A DNA stretch of 64,000 bases from Anaerotignum faecicola (GCF_003865035.1 NZ_BHVZ01000001.1:496001-560000), one strand, 5' to 3'; positions 1-11,816 are shown, numbered from the stretch's first letter. Program-made: numbers and translations. Notes: generated by a model not told the origin, from the sequence alone.

Positions 1-274
1 AAACCGCCGCGATGTCCTCGGGCAGCTTCGCATTGAAGGCATCCAAAAGCTGTTCGGCTGTGCCGTTCCAGTTAATGCGGAAATTCATAACCTGCCCTGT
101 GGCGTGCGTGCCTGCGTCCGTTCTGCCGGAGCCGAAAACCTCTGTTTCCGCGCCGCTGATTTCCTGTAGGATGCGTTCCAGCTTTTCCTGTATGGTGTTT
201 TCCGTATTGCCCTGCTTCTGCCAGCCGTTATAGCGTGTGCCATCGTATGCCAGAACCATTTTATAATTCTTCAT
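1..274 (-). CDS. truA: tRNA pseudouridine synthase A, partial (N-terminal 91 residues)
   Basis: Converts uridines 38-40 of the tRNA anticodon arm to pseudouridine in the cytosol. Visible: the family's opening motif YDGTRYNGWQKQ at residues 10-21 and the catalytic motif GSGRTDAGTHA with the catalytic Asp near residue 53. The start codon (274) follows the pyrophosphatase stop by 9 bases, so the two are probably co-transcribed. The rest of the gene lies outside the window on the low-coordinate side; nothing indicates it is broken. Confidence 0.93.
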   Translation of the reverse strand, partial: MKNYKMVLAYDGTRYNGWQKQGNTENTIQEKLERILQEISGAETEVFGSGRTDAGTHATGQVMNFRINWNGTAEQLLDAFNAKLPEDIAAV

Positions 275-283
275 AGCTGTCCC

Positions 284-1918
284 TTACTGCTGCAGCACAT
301 GCAGAACACTGGGAACAAACTGTTTCTTTCTGGAAACCAGACCGGGCACGTGTACCCAGTTCTCCTCAGGCTCGCCAAATGCGGTTTCCACCAGTTCCTT
401 CGCGCCTTCGCCTGCAAATACCAGATCGGAGGATTCTGTCAGGATATTTGTCAGCAGGAAGAACAGCATTTCACCTTCCTTGACTGCGCCTTCCATATAA
501 GCCGCAATTTTAGGACGCAGCTGCTCCAGCTCTGTCTTATCCATGGAAGAAATCTGCCCTGCGCCAAAGTTTTTATCGTTGCCGCTGAATTTTTTGAAGT
601 CCTGATAGAAAATTTCTTCGGGTGTTTTATCTGCAAGGCTGCTGCCGGCGCGGAACATTTTTTCTGCATGCTCCTGAATTTCAATACCTGCGATTTTCGC
701 CAGCTCCTCTGCCGCCTTTTTATCCTTCGGGGTGCAGGTAGGAGAACGGAACATCAGCGTATCGGAAATGATTGCGGAGCAAAGCAGCCCTGCGATTTTC
801 TGATCCACTTCCACGTTATTTTCCTGATACAGGTCATAAATAATCGTACCTGTGCAGCCTACAGGCTGATTGCGGAAAAATACGGGCAACGCCGTTTCCA
901 TACTGCCCAGTCTGTGATGGTCGATAATTTCCAAAATTTCTGCCTCATCAATGCCATCAACCGCCTGTCCCTTCTCATTATGGTCAACCAATATAATTTT
1001 CTTATTATCCATACTCAGCAGGGAGCGTCTGGAAAGCATACCGCAATACTTCCCATCTCTACCCAGAACGGGGAAATCTCTGTGGCGGATTTTTGCCAAT
1101 GTATCACGGATGTCGCTGATGAAATCCTCTCTGCTGAAGGTGATCAGATGATCCTTTTTCATAAAATAGCGCACGGGTGCAGACTGGGAAATCAGTCTTG
1201 CTACCATCAGGGTATCATGCGGTGTGCTGATGATTTTGCAGTTATTTTCCTTTGCCAGCTTCTGAATTGTCTTAGAAATAGGTGCGCCGGTACAAACCAC
1301 GATGCAGCCTGCATTCATCTCGATACCGCAAAGCTGATTTTCAAAACGGTTCCCGGTCAGAAGCATATCGCCGTCTTCTACATAGTTTTCCAGCAGATCA
1401 GGATTTGCCGCACCAATCAGAATTTTCCCCTTTGTAATTTCTTCCTCGGAATCACCGACAATCATTGTACCATCAATCGCATCCAGAACATTCGTATATT
1501 TTGTGTGGGATATTGCCAGAATCCGTGTTTCGTAGATGTCCATATTCGCTGTTGCGATATCCTTAACGGAAATAATGCCCTCCAGCACGCCATCGTTTAC
1601 AATGGGCATGGTGGATTCACGCAGGTCTCTCATTTTATTCCACGCATTTTTCAGGGAAATACCCTCATCCAAGGAGGGGGTGGGCTTAATCTCCACATCC
1701 TTCACCTGTGTGCCGACATGACCGATGAATTCAGGCGTTTCCACATCAAAAAAATCCAGCACATACTTTGTTTCGTTATTAACCTCGCCTGCTCTTTTCG
1801 GTACAAATACACCATCATCCGTTTTATTTTTCAATGCTGCATAGGCAATCGCAGAGCAGATGGAATCTGTATCCGGATTTTTATGCCCAATGACAAATAC
1901 CTTCTTTTCCTTTAACAT
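284..1918 (-). CDS. ppaC: Manganese-dependent inorganic pyrophosphatase with CBS and DRTGG regulatory domains
   Basis: Family II pyrophosphatase of 544 residues, hydrolysing pyrophosphate to phosphate. The DHH-type catalytic part is split: HKNPDTDSICSA near residue 11, the DHH signature (IIDHHRLG) after about residue 335, and the C-terminal substrate-binding SRKKQ motif near the end. Between them lie two CBS segments with a DRTGG domain in the middle, roughly residues 65-300. In the family this insert binds adenine nucleotides and makes the enzyme respond to energy charge; ordinary family II enzymes lack it and have about 310 residues. A GGGAGGA ribosome site sits just before the ATG. It leads a short unit with truA. 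Confidence 0.93.
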   Translation of the reverse strand: MLKEKKVFVIGHKNPDTDSICSAIAYAALKNKTDDGVFVPKRAGEVNNETKYVLDFFDVETPEFIGHVGTQVKDVEIKPTPSLDEGISLKNAWNKMRDLRESTMPIVNDGVLEGIISVKDIATANMDIYETRILAISHTKYTNVLDAIDGTMIVGDSEEEITKGKILIGAANPDLLENYVEDGDMLLTGNRFENQLCGIEMNAGCIVVCTGAPISKTIQKLAKENNCKIISTPHDTLMVARLISQSAPVRYFMKKDHLITFSREDFISDIRDTLAKIRHRDFPVLGRDGKYCGMLSRRSLLSMDNKKIILVDHNEKGQAVDGIDEAEILEIIDHHRLGSMETALPVFFRNQPVGCTGTIIYDLYQENNVEVDQKIAGLLCSAIISDTLMFRSPTCTPKDKKAAEELAKIAGIEIQEHAEKMFRAGSSLADKTPEEIFYQDFKKFSGNDKNFGAGQISSMDKTELEQLRPKIAAYMEGAVKEGEMLFFLLTNILTESSDLVFAGEGAKELVETAFGEPEENWVHVPGLVSRKKQFVPSVLHVLQQ

Positions 1919-2120
1919 TTTTATTCCTCCCTAAAAATTTCTACTCTTCATATTGAAATTTCCAATATTTAACCAAGTTTAGTATATCCTATAAAACAGC
2001 AGAAGGAAAGCAAAAACCTGATTTTCGTGAACTTGCCTACTTCGCCTGTCTTTTTGTATACAGAATACGGTAATTATAAACATTCTGTCGTTCTTTTGTT
2101 ATTCTCTTACATAAAAAATG

Positions 2121-2140
2121 TCCTGATTGGAAAATCAGGA
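2121..2140 (-). terminator. Intrinsic terminator after first tRNA-Cys
   Basis: Eight-base stem TCCTGATT/AATCAGGA, followed on the minus strand by CATTTTTTATG. It closes the tRNA-Cys unit. Confidence 0.8.
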
Positions 2141-2146
2141 CTCAAG

Positions 2147-2217
2147 AGGTGCCACCCGGATTTGAACCGGGGGTAGAGGTGTTGCAGACCTTTGCCTTAC
2201 CACTTGGCTATGGCACC
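2147..2217 (-). tRNA. tRNA-Cys (GCA), copy 1
   Basis: A 71-nt cloverleaf with acceptor stem GGTGCCA/TGGCACC, anticodon loop CTGCAAC, T-loop TTCAAAT and discriminator U73. No CCA is encoded. It has its own promoter (2238-2266), so it is a separate unit from the 23S operon. It differs from copy 2 by a compensated acceptor pair (3:70 is T-A here, C-G there) and a variable-loop base. Confidence 0.95.
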
Positions 2218-2237
2218 ATATTCAACTGTTGTTTATA

Positions 2238-2266
2238 AGTATACTCTCCTTTTTGGGTTTCGTCAA
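2238..2266 (-). promoter_or_regulatory. Promoter for tRNA-Cys copy 1
   Basis: TTGACG (2261-2266), 17-base spacer, TATACT (2238-2243), placed about 20 bases before the tRNA 5' end. Confidence 0.8.
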
Positions 2267-2309
2267 TCCTTTTTTCTTTTCCCAATAATCTGCTTTTGTG
2301 CAAAGAAAA

Positions 2310-2332
2310 AGCCTCGGCTTTCAACCGAGGCT
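2310..2332 (-). terminator. Terminator of the 23S-tRNA operon
   Basis: Stem AGCCTCGG/CCGAGGCT with a 7-base loop, followed on the minus strand by TTTTCTTTG. It lies 5 bases past tRNA-Cys copy 2 and separates that operon from copy 1. Confidence 0.85.
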
Positions 2333-2336
2333 TGCG

Positions 2337-2407
2337 AGGCGCCACCCGGATTTGAACCGGGGATAGAGGTGTTGCAGACCTTTGCCTTACCACTTGGCTA
2401 TGGCGCC
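2337..2407 (-). tRNA. tRNA-Cys (GCA), copy 2
   Basis: A 71-nt cloverleaf with acceptor stem GGCGCCA/TGGCGCC, anticodon GCA and discriminator U. Last gene of the 23S-Asn-Glu-Cys transcription unit. Confidence 0.95.
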
Positions 2408-2410
2408 AGA

Positions 2411-2482
2411 TGATCCGTGCGGGATTCGAACCCGCGTTACCGCCGTGAAAGGGCGGTGTCTTAACCCCTTGACCAACGGACC
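2411..2482 (-). tRNA. tRNA-Glu (TTC)
   Basis: A 72-nt cloverleaf with acceptor GGTCCGT/ACGGATC, anticodon loop CTTTCAC giving TTC, T-loop TTCGAAT and discriminator A. Co-transcribed after 23S rRNA and tRNA-Asn. Confidence 0.95.
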
Positions 2483-2489
2483 ATAAAAA

Positions 2490-2561
2490 CTCCCCGAGCG
2501 GGACTCGAACCTGCAACCCTCCGGTTAACAGCCGGATGCTCTGCCATTGAGCTATCGAGGA
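2490..2561 (-). tRNA. tRNA-Asn (GTT)
   Basis: A 72-nt cloverleaf with acceptor TCCTCGA/TCGGGGA, anticodon loop CTGTTAA giving GTT, T-loop TTCGAGT and discriminator G. It is the first tRNA after the 23S gene, about 107 bases past its 3' end. Confidence 0.95.
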
Positions 2562-2587
2562 TTATTATACTTCCCTTTATTCTCTTT

Positions 2588-2610
2588 CTTACACCTTCAA
2601 AACTGAATAC
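2588..2610 (-). repeat. 3' arm of the pre-23S processing stem
   Basis: On the minus strand this 23-base segment is complementary to 5676-5698 upstream of the 23S gene, with one mismatch and one G-U pair. Such stems loop out the 23S precursor for RNase III or Mini-III cleavage. Confidence 0.8.
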
Positions 2611-2667
2611 CAGTGAAAGCTTTTTTAGTTTATCATCAATCGTCTTCTTTGTCAACCTTCTTTTTTT

Positions 2668-5561
<2,894 letters not shown>

Positions 5562-5675
5562 AGTTTAATATAATAGCTATTTCTCTGGAATGTTTCGTTG
5601 TAGCGATACAACTTTTGTTACATTTGAAAATAGAAAATTTTTGTTTTCTCGATTGACTCTATTTTTGCTTTACTT

Positions 5676-5698
5676 GTATTCAGTTTTCAAGGTGCAAG
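5676..5698 (-). repeat. 5' arm of the pre-23S processing stem
   Basis: Contains CTTGCACCTTGAAAACTGAA, wording usual in Firmicutes 16S-23S spacers, and pairs with 2588-2610. The segment 5562-5675 between this arm and the mature 23S end is spacer-like with no gene. Confidence 0.8.
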
Positions 5699-5735
5699 TT
5701 GTTTTATTTTTGGCCGTTCTCGCGACCGCTTAAAT

Positions 5736-5764
5736 ATATTATCATGGGGATACTTCTTTGTCAA
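5736..5764 (-). promoter_or_regulatory. Strong promoter of the 23S rRNA unit
   Basis: TTGACA (5759-5764), 17-base spacer, TATTAT-region read as TAATAT (5736-5741). It is about 170 bases upstream of mature 23S and is the only promoter-like site between the cvpA-family gene and the rRNA. Confidence 0.85.
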
Positions 5765-5805
5765 CAACTTTTTTCGTTTTTTGCAAAAATTCTTTCAAAA
5801 CAGCA

Positions 5806-5827
5806 AAAGCCCGTAAAACCGGGCTTT
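5806..5827 (-). terminator. Terminator after the CvpA-family gene
   Basis: Stem AAAGCCCG/CGGGCTTT overlapping the stop codon, followed on the minus strand by a modest T-rich run. It separates the protein gene from the 23S promoter. Confidence 0.65.
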
Positions 5828-6519
5828 CAGGTAAATATCGTCAGAATCAGCTGCAATAATATGTTGTTTTCGTAAAAATATCCTGCAAAAAGCGTTCGTT
5901 CCATGGCAGAAAAAAGTTCTGCAAACGCCCCCCTGCACTGAAAAAATGTCAGCACAATGCCTGACAGCCAGACGCAGACAATCCCCTTCGCGCCACCCAC
6001 CAGAAATCCGCTGAATCGATTCAGAAAATTCAGTCCCGGCAGCTTACTGAACAGGTGCAGTGCATTGATTACCACCTTCACTACAATATAAATCAGCACA
6101 AACGCCGCCGCAACACTCAATACATTGATGCAGACATTCGCGAGATACCCTGCGATATATTCCTTCAGGCTTTCCGCGTGGAGCAGCTGATAAATCACAG
6201 GATTATTATTTTCCAGAAGCGCCTCCTTCAGAAATTCCGGCAGGGGCATTGCCTCAATCAGCGCGGTCTGCGTCTGCATTGCCCCCTCCTGCAAAGCCGT
6301 ATCCAGTCCCATGGAGGTCTGAATTGCCGTGGACATTTTATCAAACAGGATTGTTTCCCTTAAAAATCTTCCGATAAAAGGGCTTACTGCTTTCGTTCCG
6401 AGCAGCGCCAGTGCCATCGGCAAAAAGCCGAGTACCGCGCGAATCAGACCCTTTCGCCATGCCGCAACGGCGCAGCCCAGAATGATCGCCGCCACAGCCC
6501 CATCCAATATCCAATTCAT
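5827..6519 (-). CDS. CvpA family membrane protein
   Basis: Protein of 230 residues. The N-terminal helix leading into AWRKGLIRAVLGF, then further hydrophobic helices near residues 20-45, 110-140 and 165-190, match the CvpA family (named for colicin V production in E. coli; cellular role in Firmicutes unsettled). The start follows an AAGGAGG site. It lies downstream of the DUF5711 gene on the same strand, separated by a terminator hairpin, so it probably has its own promoter near a TATTATATATAG box about 25 bases upstream. Confidence 0.8.
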   Translation of the reverse strand: MNWILDGAVAAIILGCAVAAWRKGLIRAVLGFLPMALALLGTKAVSPFIGRFLRETILFDKMSTAIQTSMGLDTALQEGAMQTQTALIEAMPLPEFLKEALLENNNPVIYQLLHAESLKEYIAGYLANVCINVLSVAAAFVLIYIVVKVVINALHLFSKLPGLNFLNRFSGFLVGGAKGIVCVWLSGIVLTFFQCRGAFAELFSAMERTLFAGYFYENNILLQLILTIFT

Positions 6520-6585
6520 CCGTTTTCCTCCTTTTTCTTCTATATATAATAGAACCGCATGCAGAGAAAATTTTCACAAAAGAAA

Positions 6586-6619
6586 GGCGGCCTGGCATTC
6601 TCTTGCCCATTCTGCCGCC
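6586..6619 (-). terminator. Terminator after the DUF5711 gene
   Basis: Stem GGCGGC/GCCGCC, followed on the minus strand by TTTCTTTTG; just past the DUF5711 stop codon. Confidence 0.65.
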
Positions 6620-6630
6620 CTTCCCTATTT

Positions 6631-7965
6631 TTACTGCTTTTGTGTCGCTTCATTTTGTGTTTTTTCATTCTGCGTTGTTTCATTTCTCGCAGAAACACTT
6701 GCATTTTCCGTATCCGCCGTTTTTGTCGCATTCGTCTGCTTTTTCCCCTTTGTCATGGCATAAACAGAAATCTCATTCTTCCCAACTGCCATCACGCGGT
6801 TCAGCTTTTCCATCGGAATCAGGTCATTCAAATCGGTGATTGCCGTATAATTCCAGCTTTCATTGCCGCTGTAGGTTACACCGGTATAATCGCGGTCATT
6901 GCCGACCACAATGCCTTTTTCTGCCGCATGCAGATACGTCACACTCTCGCCGGAGGCAAAGGAGCCCTTCTCATTGCCGTTGCCATCCAGCCAACAAACC
7001 GTTCCCTTCTCTCTGCCATCCTTATTTGCCACACCGTCCCCCAGCGCAAGCACAATATATTCCTTATTCCCTAATGCTGCTTGATCAACGGTATTTTCCA
7101 GAGGATAATTCCAAAGCTCGCCGCCGTCACTGCCAACACCATAGACTGCCTGATCGGAAATCACCGCCAACGCGCCATTTTTGCGATAGCTGATAACGGG
7201 AATGATTTCATCCGTTTTTTCCACTGCCGCAAACATGCTGTCCGTAAAGTTTTCTCCATCCTCCGCATTGATATAGAACAGCAGAACGCGCCCCATCGGG
7301 GAAATATCCGTTGTGTCCAGATAGCTGATCGCAAACACCCTGCTGTCATCCGATACATCCGAGGAAAGGGGATAAATGCCCTTGCTCTCCTCTACGCGCT
7401 CCTTCAAAAGCTTCCCCTTTCGGTTATAAACACAGATGCGGTAGCTGCTGTCATTCTTCGTAATCAGGGAAAGATAGCCGGTTTCATTCAGCGCGAACTG
7501 CACAGGAGAGCCTTCCGCCTGCAAATCATAAACCATTCCTTCCTTATTATAAACCCGTACCGTTTTACCGCCCATGTCGCCAACAGCAACAAAATCGCCT
7601 TCCTGCACAAGGGTTGGCGAGGTCATACTGAAGGTATCACTCCACTTCTGCGCCCCTACGGCGGTATAATATTTCACGCCATCCTTCGTGCAAAGCAGAA
7701 ATTCCTTTCCAAATGCAGCGACAGCCGCCTTACTGCCGGCATCCACCGCCACGCTTTCCTTCGGTGTATCCTCCTGCACGGCTGCGTCCTCCTCCTGCGC
7801 CTGCGTTCGGTTCGTTTTTCCGATAAGGGCGAGAAAACGCCCCTGTCCATGGAAGGTATCAATATAAATCCCACCTGCTACCAGACAGACCACCGCCAGA
7901 ATACAGACCAACGCAGTCAGCATCTTATTACTGTTATTCAAAAATTTTTTCGGTCTTCTTTTCAT
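6631..7965 (-). CDS. DUF5711 family membrane-anchored beta-propeller protein
   Basis: Protein of 444 residues. A basic N-terminus is followed by one membrane helix (about residues 14-35), then a long extracytoplasmic region of repeated beta-strand blades with phrases such as 'FLLCTKDGVKYY' and 'VVGNDRDYTGV', as in PQQ/WD-like propellers. This matches the DUF5711 family found mainly in Lachnospirales; function unknown. The C-terminal tail (about the last 35 residues) is rich in T, N, E and Q and looks disordered. It lies 6 bases after the small gene 7972-8226, so the two probably form one transcript. Confidence 0.75.
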   Translation of the reverse strand: MKRRPKKFLNNSNKMLTALVCILAVVCLVAGGIYIDTFHGQGRFLALIGKTNRTQAQEEDAAVQEDTPKESVAVDAGSKAAVAAFGKEFLLCTKDGVKYYTAVGAQKWSDTFSMTSPTLVQEGDFVAVGDMGGKTVRVYNKEGMVYDLQAEGSPVQFALNETGYLSLITKNDSSYRICVYNRKGKLLKERVEESKGIYPLSSDVSDDSRVFAISYLDTTDISPMGRVLLFYINAEDGENFTDSMFAAVEKTDEIIPVISYRKNGALAVISDQAVYGVGSDGGELWNYPLENTVDQAALGNKEYIVLALGDGVANKDGREKGTVCWLDGNGNEKGSFASGESVTYLHAAEKGIVVGNDRDYTGVTYSGNESWNYTAITDLNDLIPMEKLNRVMAVGKNEISVYAMTKGKKQTNATKTADTENASVSARNETTQNEKTQNEATQKQ

Positions 7966-7971
7966 TGCCGC

Positions 7972-8226
7972 TTATTCCTTCAAATTTCTCTGTACCAAAA
8001 ACATGGCTCTGTCATAGTCTTCCTTCCTGACATAAATCAGGTATTCCGTCTGATGGTCGATATCTGCATCCGTCGAAGTTGTTCTTCCGCTCACAAAAAA
8101 ATCCGCCCGATCAGAAACGCGCATCTCATAAGAAATATCAAATTTCCAGAGAATATCTCGCACCTCCGCCTGTTTTTTCATATCAAATGTGCAAAACAGC
8201 TCTTTCCTGTTCCATACTGTAATCAT
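7972..8226 (-). CDS. Small conserved-type hypothetical protein (84 aa)
   Basis: I do not recognise a firm family. The start at 8226 is chosen because AGGAGGG lies 8 bases before it; a longer reading frame from 8319 has no ribosome site. The protein opens MITVWNRKELFCTFDMKKQ and has an alternating alpha/beta pattern ending in YLIYVRKEDYDRAMFLVQ, which resembles small DUF2007-like signal-transduction proteins, but that is a guess. It precedes the DUF5711 gene by 5 bases and is probably co-transcribed with it. Confidence 0.7.
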   Translation of the reverse strand: MITVWNRKELFCTFDMKKQAEVRDILWKFDISYEMRVSDRADFFVSGRTTSTDADIDHQTEYLIYVRKEDYDRAMFLVQRNLKE

Positions 8227-8322
8227 GGCAATCCCTCCTGACGCTTGATTGCAATTCTTTTTCTCTATCATACTATATTCATACCGCTTTTGCAAATCAA
8301 CACAGCTTTCTTTTTTCAAAAA

Positions 8323-8362
8323 AACGCCCGAGAAATTTTATAACAATTTTTTCTCAGGCGTT
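8323..8362 (-). terminator. Terminator after glgA
   Basis: Thirteen-base near-perfect stem (AACGCCTGAGAAA with TTTCTCGGGCGTT), followed on the minus strand by TTTTT. It is 9 bases past the glgA stop. Confidence 0.85.
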
Positions 8363-8370
8363 CTCTTTTC

Positions 8371-9804
8371 TTAATTTTCTTTCAGCTTTTCATACAGTGC
8401 AATATACTGTACTGCGGAGCTTTCCCACGAATAATCGCAAAGCATTGCATTTTTCACAACGTGCGCCCATTCTTCCCTGCCCATATGGTAGGTACGCAGG
8501 GCTTCATCCAATGCCCAAAGCAGTCCGCCGCAGTCATAGTTTTCAAATAAAAACCCATTGCCCTCCTTCGTCTCAGGGTTATACTGCCGAATCGTATCCG
8601 CCAGACCGCCTGTTTTTCTCGCAATCGGCACAGTGCCAAAGCGCAGGCTGAACATCTGCCCTAAGCCGCAGGGTTCAAACTTGGAAGGCATCAGAAATAA
8701 ATCCGCAGATGCGTAAATCTGCTGTGCCAGTGCCTCATCAAAGAAGATATTCGCAGAAACCCTGCCGGGGTAACGGCTCTGCAGGCTGCGGAAGGTATAT
8801 TCATACGAAGGCTCACCCGTGCCAAGCAGCACAAACTGCACATCTCGGCGCATCATTTCATCCAAAACAGGTGCCAGAATATCCACACCCTTTTGGTCTG
8901 CCAAGCGTGTAATCATGGCAATCAACGGAACCTCCCGTTCCTCCAGACCCAAGCGCTTTTGCAGGGCATGCTTATTCTCTGCCTTTCCTTCGGGATGCGC
9001 CGCGCTGAAATGCTTCACGATAAAACCATCTGTTTCGGGGTTATTCGCCGTAAAATCAATGCCGTTCAGAATCCCGCAAAGGCGGTCGCTTCTGCTGCGC
9101 AAAATGCCATCCATGCCATACCCATATTCGGGTGTCTGAATTTCCTGTGCATAGGTTCCGCTGACGGTACTGATATAATCGGCATACACCAGACCCATTT
9201 TCATATAGCAGACCGTATTATAAAATTCAATATTGGCGTATGCCCAGTCGGATACCCCCAGAAGCTCCATGGTATCGAGCGAAAAACGTCCCTGATACTG
9301 CAAATTATGAATTGTAAACAGTGTTTTGATTTTGGAATATTCCGTTACCTTATTGTACATTTCCTTCAGATACATACAGACCGGCCCTGTCTGCCAGTCG
9401 TTGCAATGAATCACATCAGGATAAAAATCAAGCATTGCCAGCATATCCAGAACAGCCTTGCCGAAAAAGGCAAAGCGTTCGTTATCGTCATCAAAGCCGT
9501 ATAACGCACCACGGCTGAAATAATAATCGTTTTCAATAAAATAAACAGGCACCTCTCCGGGCTTTACCAGAACCTTGGCTCTCTGTTTTCTCCATTGTAA
9601 ATAAACGTCAAATTCTCCTAAAAATTCCACGCCGTACATTGTCTCGTTTTTAATTACTCTATGACGAGGAATGACCACACGGACATCCACGTTCTTTTTC
9701 TGCAATGCCTTCGGCAAAGAGCCGACAACATCACCCAAGCCGCCGCTTTTGACAAAAGGCGCTGATTCGGAGGCAACTAAAAGTACCTTCAAACCCTTTT
9801 CCAT
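8371..9804 (-). CDS. glgA: Glycogen synthase (ADP-glucose, GT5 family)
   Basis: Transfers glucose from ADP-glucose to growing alpha-1,4-glucan chains in the cytosol. At 477 residues it is the usual length. The ADP-glucose-binding motif KSGGLGDVVGSLP is near residue 18, and the C-terminal GT-B motif with catalytic Glu (KFEPCGLGQMFSLRFG, then KTGGLADT) is near residues 375-405. It stands alone here; no glgB, glgC or glgD is in the window, so other glycogen genes must be elsewhere. It is read from a promoter in the gap shared with the divergent pepF. Confidence 0.94.
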   Translation of the reverse strand: MEKGLKVLLVASESAPFVKSGGLGDVVGSLPKALQKKNVDVRVVIPRHRVIKNETMYGVEFLGEFDVYLQWRKQRAKVLVKPGEVPVYFIENDYYFSRGALYGFDDDNERFAFFGKAVLDMLAMLDFYPDVIHCNDWQTGPVCMYLKEMYNKVTEYSKIKTLFTIHNLQYQGRFSLDTMELLGVSDWAYANIEFYNTVCYMKMGLVYADYISTVSGTYAQEIQTPEYGYGMDGILRSRSDRLCGILNGIDFTANNPETDGFIVKHFSAAHPEGKAENKHALQKRLGLEEREVPLIAMITRLADQKGVDILAPVLDEMMRRDVQFVLLGTGEPSYEYTFRSLQSRYPGRVSANIFFDEALAQQIYASADLFLMPSKFEPCGLGQMFSLRFGTVPIARKTGGLADTIRQYNPETKEGNGFLFENYDCGGLLWALDEALRTYHMGREEWAHVVKNAMLCDYSWESSAVQYIALYEKLKEN

Positions 9805-9823
9805 AAAATATCACCTCTTTTTT

Positions 9824-9852
9824 ATCATACAATGAAAACGTCCCGACAGCAA
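9824..9852 (-). promoter_or_regulatory. Promoter of glgA
   Basis: TTGCTG (9847-9852), 17-base spacer, TATGAT (9824-9829), about 20 bases before the start codon. The AGAGGTGAT ribosome site follows it directly, so the untranslated leader would be short. Confidence 0.65.
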
Positions 9853-10005
9853 GAAAAACCCGCAGAACATCTGATAAAATTTACGGATTTCCGAAAAAAA
9901 TACACGTTTTCATCCCCTTTATAAATTCCCAAAGAAATGGTATGCTATAGATTGAAATAAAAAAAATCAAAAAATAAAATCTAAAATAGAAAAGAGGCTA
10001 CGATT

Positions 10006-11802
10006 ATGAATCATACCATTCCCGAACGAAAGGATACCGACCCTCGTTTTCATTGGCACATCGAGGATTATTTCAAAACCGATGCTGATTGGGAGGCTGC
10101 CTATGTCTCTCTGGAGGAGAGCCTGCCCGAGCTGACCGCCTTTGCCGGCAAGCTGGCGGACTCCGCAGAAGCACTGCTTTCCTGCCTGAAAAAGAATGAG
10201 GCACTTTCCCTGAAATTAGACCATATCTATACCTACGCCTCCATGCGGATGCACGAGGATAGTGCAAATGCCTTCTATCAGGGGCTGGCTTCCCGTGCAG
10301 AGCTGCTGCTGATTCGCTATTCTGCGGCAGTTTCCTTCCTCACCCCTGAAATTATTGCCATTCCGGAGGAAAAGCTTACCGCCTTCCGTGCAGAAAAAGC
10401 GGCAGATTTTGCTGTCTATGACCATTTCTTCCATACCCTTCTGCGCCAGAAGGCACACACCCTTTCCCCTGCGGAGGAGCATCTGCTTGCCAGAACCGCG
10501 GAGCTGGGCGGCGCGCCACAGCAGATTTTTACCATGCTGAACGACGCGGATATCACATTCCCGCCTATCCGCACTGCCGTAGGAGAAGAATTGGAGCTGA
10601 CAAAGGGCAGATATGTCACCTTTCTGGAAAGCCCCGACCGCTCTGTTCGCGAGCAGGCGTTCAAAAATCTCTATTCTGTCTATTCCGCACAGAAAAACAC
10701 CATCGCCGCAACCTATGCCGCATCTGTAAAAAGCGATGTCTTTTTCGCACAGGCAAGAAAGTACGGCTCTGCGATGGAAATGGCGCTTTCCGATGACAAT
10801 ATTCCGCTTTCTGTATATGATACGCTGATTGAAACCGTCAACAAGAGCCTTCCCCTGCTGCACCGCTATGTTTCCCTGCGCAAAAAGGAGCTGGGTGTAG
10901 ATGAACTGCACATGTATGATTTATATGTTCCGCTTGTACCCGATGCAGATGTCAAGATTCCTTATGAGCAGGCAAAAGTAACCGTAAAAGAGGCATTGCA
11001 GGTAATGGGCGAGGAGTACTGCAAGGCTCTGGCGCATGGTATGGAAAGCGGCTGGATTGATGTTTACGAAAACAAGGGCAAGCGCGGCGGTGCGTATTCC
11101 TGGGGCAGCTACGGCGTGCATCCCTTTGTTCTGCTCAACCATAACGATACCATCAACAGCATGTTTACCCTTGCGCATGAAATGGGGCATGCCCTGCACA
11201 GCTTCTTCACATGGAAAAAGCAGCCCTATCTTTATGCCGACCATAAGATTTTTGTTGCAGAGGTAGCTTCCACCTGCAATGAAGCCCTGCTGATGGAGCA
11301 TCTTCTGAAAACAACTGAGGATAAAACCATGCGGAAATATCTCATCAACTATTTCCTGGAGCAGTTCCGCGGTACACTCTTCCGCCAGACCATGTTTGCC
11401 GAATTTGAAAAAATCACACACGCCATGGCAGAAAAGGGCGAACCCCTTACATGGGAAGGCATGAACCAAATCTATCGTGATTTGAACATCAAATATTTTG
11501 GCGAGGATATCGTGATTGATTCGGAAATTGATATTGAATGGGCGCGTATCCCCCATTTCTATAATGCGTTCTATGTATATCAGTATGCAACCGGCTACAG
11601 TGCTGCGATTGCCCTTTCCAGAAAAATTCTGAACGAGGGACAGCCTGCGGTAGCTGCGTATCTGGATTTTCTCTCTAAAGGAGACAGCGAATATTCCATC
11701 GACCTGCTCAAGGGTGCCGGCGTAGATATGACCACTGCCGTTCCCATCGAAAATGCCATGCAGCTGTTCAAGGAATTGCTGGATGAATTTGAAGCCTTAT
11801 AA
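10006..11802 (+). CDS. pepF: Oligoendopeptidase F (M3 metallopeptidase)
   Basis: Cytosolic zinc endopeptidase that cuts short peptides; 598 residues, normal for PepF. The zinc site HEMGHALHSFF is near residue 390, with the third ligand Glu in FVAEVASTCNEALL some 25 residues later. The N-terminal third is helical, as in the M3 fold. It is the only plus-strand gene in this part of the window and is followed by a strong terminator. The ribosome site is a weaker AGAGGC. Confidence 0.94.
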   Translation: MNHTIPERKDTDPRFHWHIEDYFKTDADWEAAYVSLEESLPELTAFAGKLADSAEALLSCLKKNEALSLKLDHIYTYASMRMHEDSANAFYQGLASRAELLLIRYSAAVSFLTPEIIAIPEEKLTAFRAEKAADFAVYDHFFHTLLRQKAHTLSPAEEHLLARTAELGGAPQQIFTMLNDADITFPPIRTAVGEELELTKGRYVTFLESPDRSVREQAFKNLYSVYSAQKNTIAATYAASVKSDVFFAQARKYGSAMEMALSDDNIPLSVYDTLIETVNKSLPLLHRYVSLRKKELGVDELHMYDLYVPLVPDADVKIPYEQAKVTVKEALQVMGEEYCKALAHGMESGWIDVYENKGKRGGAYSWGSYGVHPFVLLNHNDTINSMFTLAHEMGHALHSFFTWKKQPYLYADHKIFVAEVASTCNEALLMEHLLKTTEDKTMRKYLINYFLEQFRGTLFRQTMFAEFEKITHAMAEKGEPLTWEGMNQIYRDLNIKYFGEDIVIDSEIDIEWARIPHFYNAFYVYQYATGYSAAIALSRKILNEGQPAVAAYLDFLSKGDSEYSIDLLKGAGVDMTTAVPIENAMQLFKELLDEFEAL

Positions 11803-11816
11803 TCGACAAAAGCAAC

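Noticed and set aside
299..1915. A 538-codon open frame on the plus strand opposite the pyrophosphatase gene
   Set aside because: Exact antisense of a well-recognised gene; the translation is Cys/His/Phe-rich without motifs, and there is no ribosome site.
2562..2667. Possible 5S rRNA between 23S and tRNA-Asn
   Set aside because: Only 106 bases, partly taken by the processing stem, and no 5S motifs in either strand.
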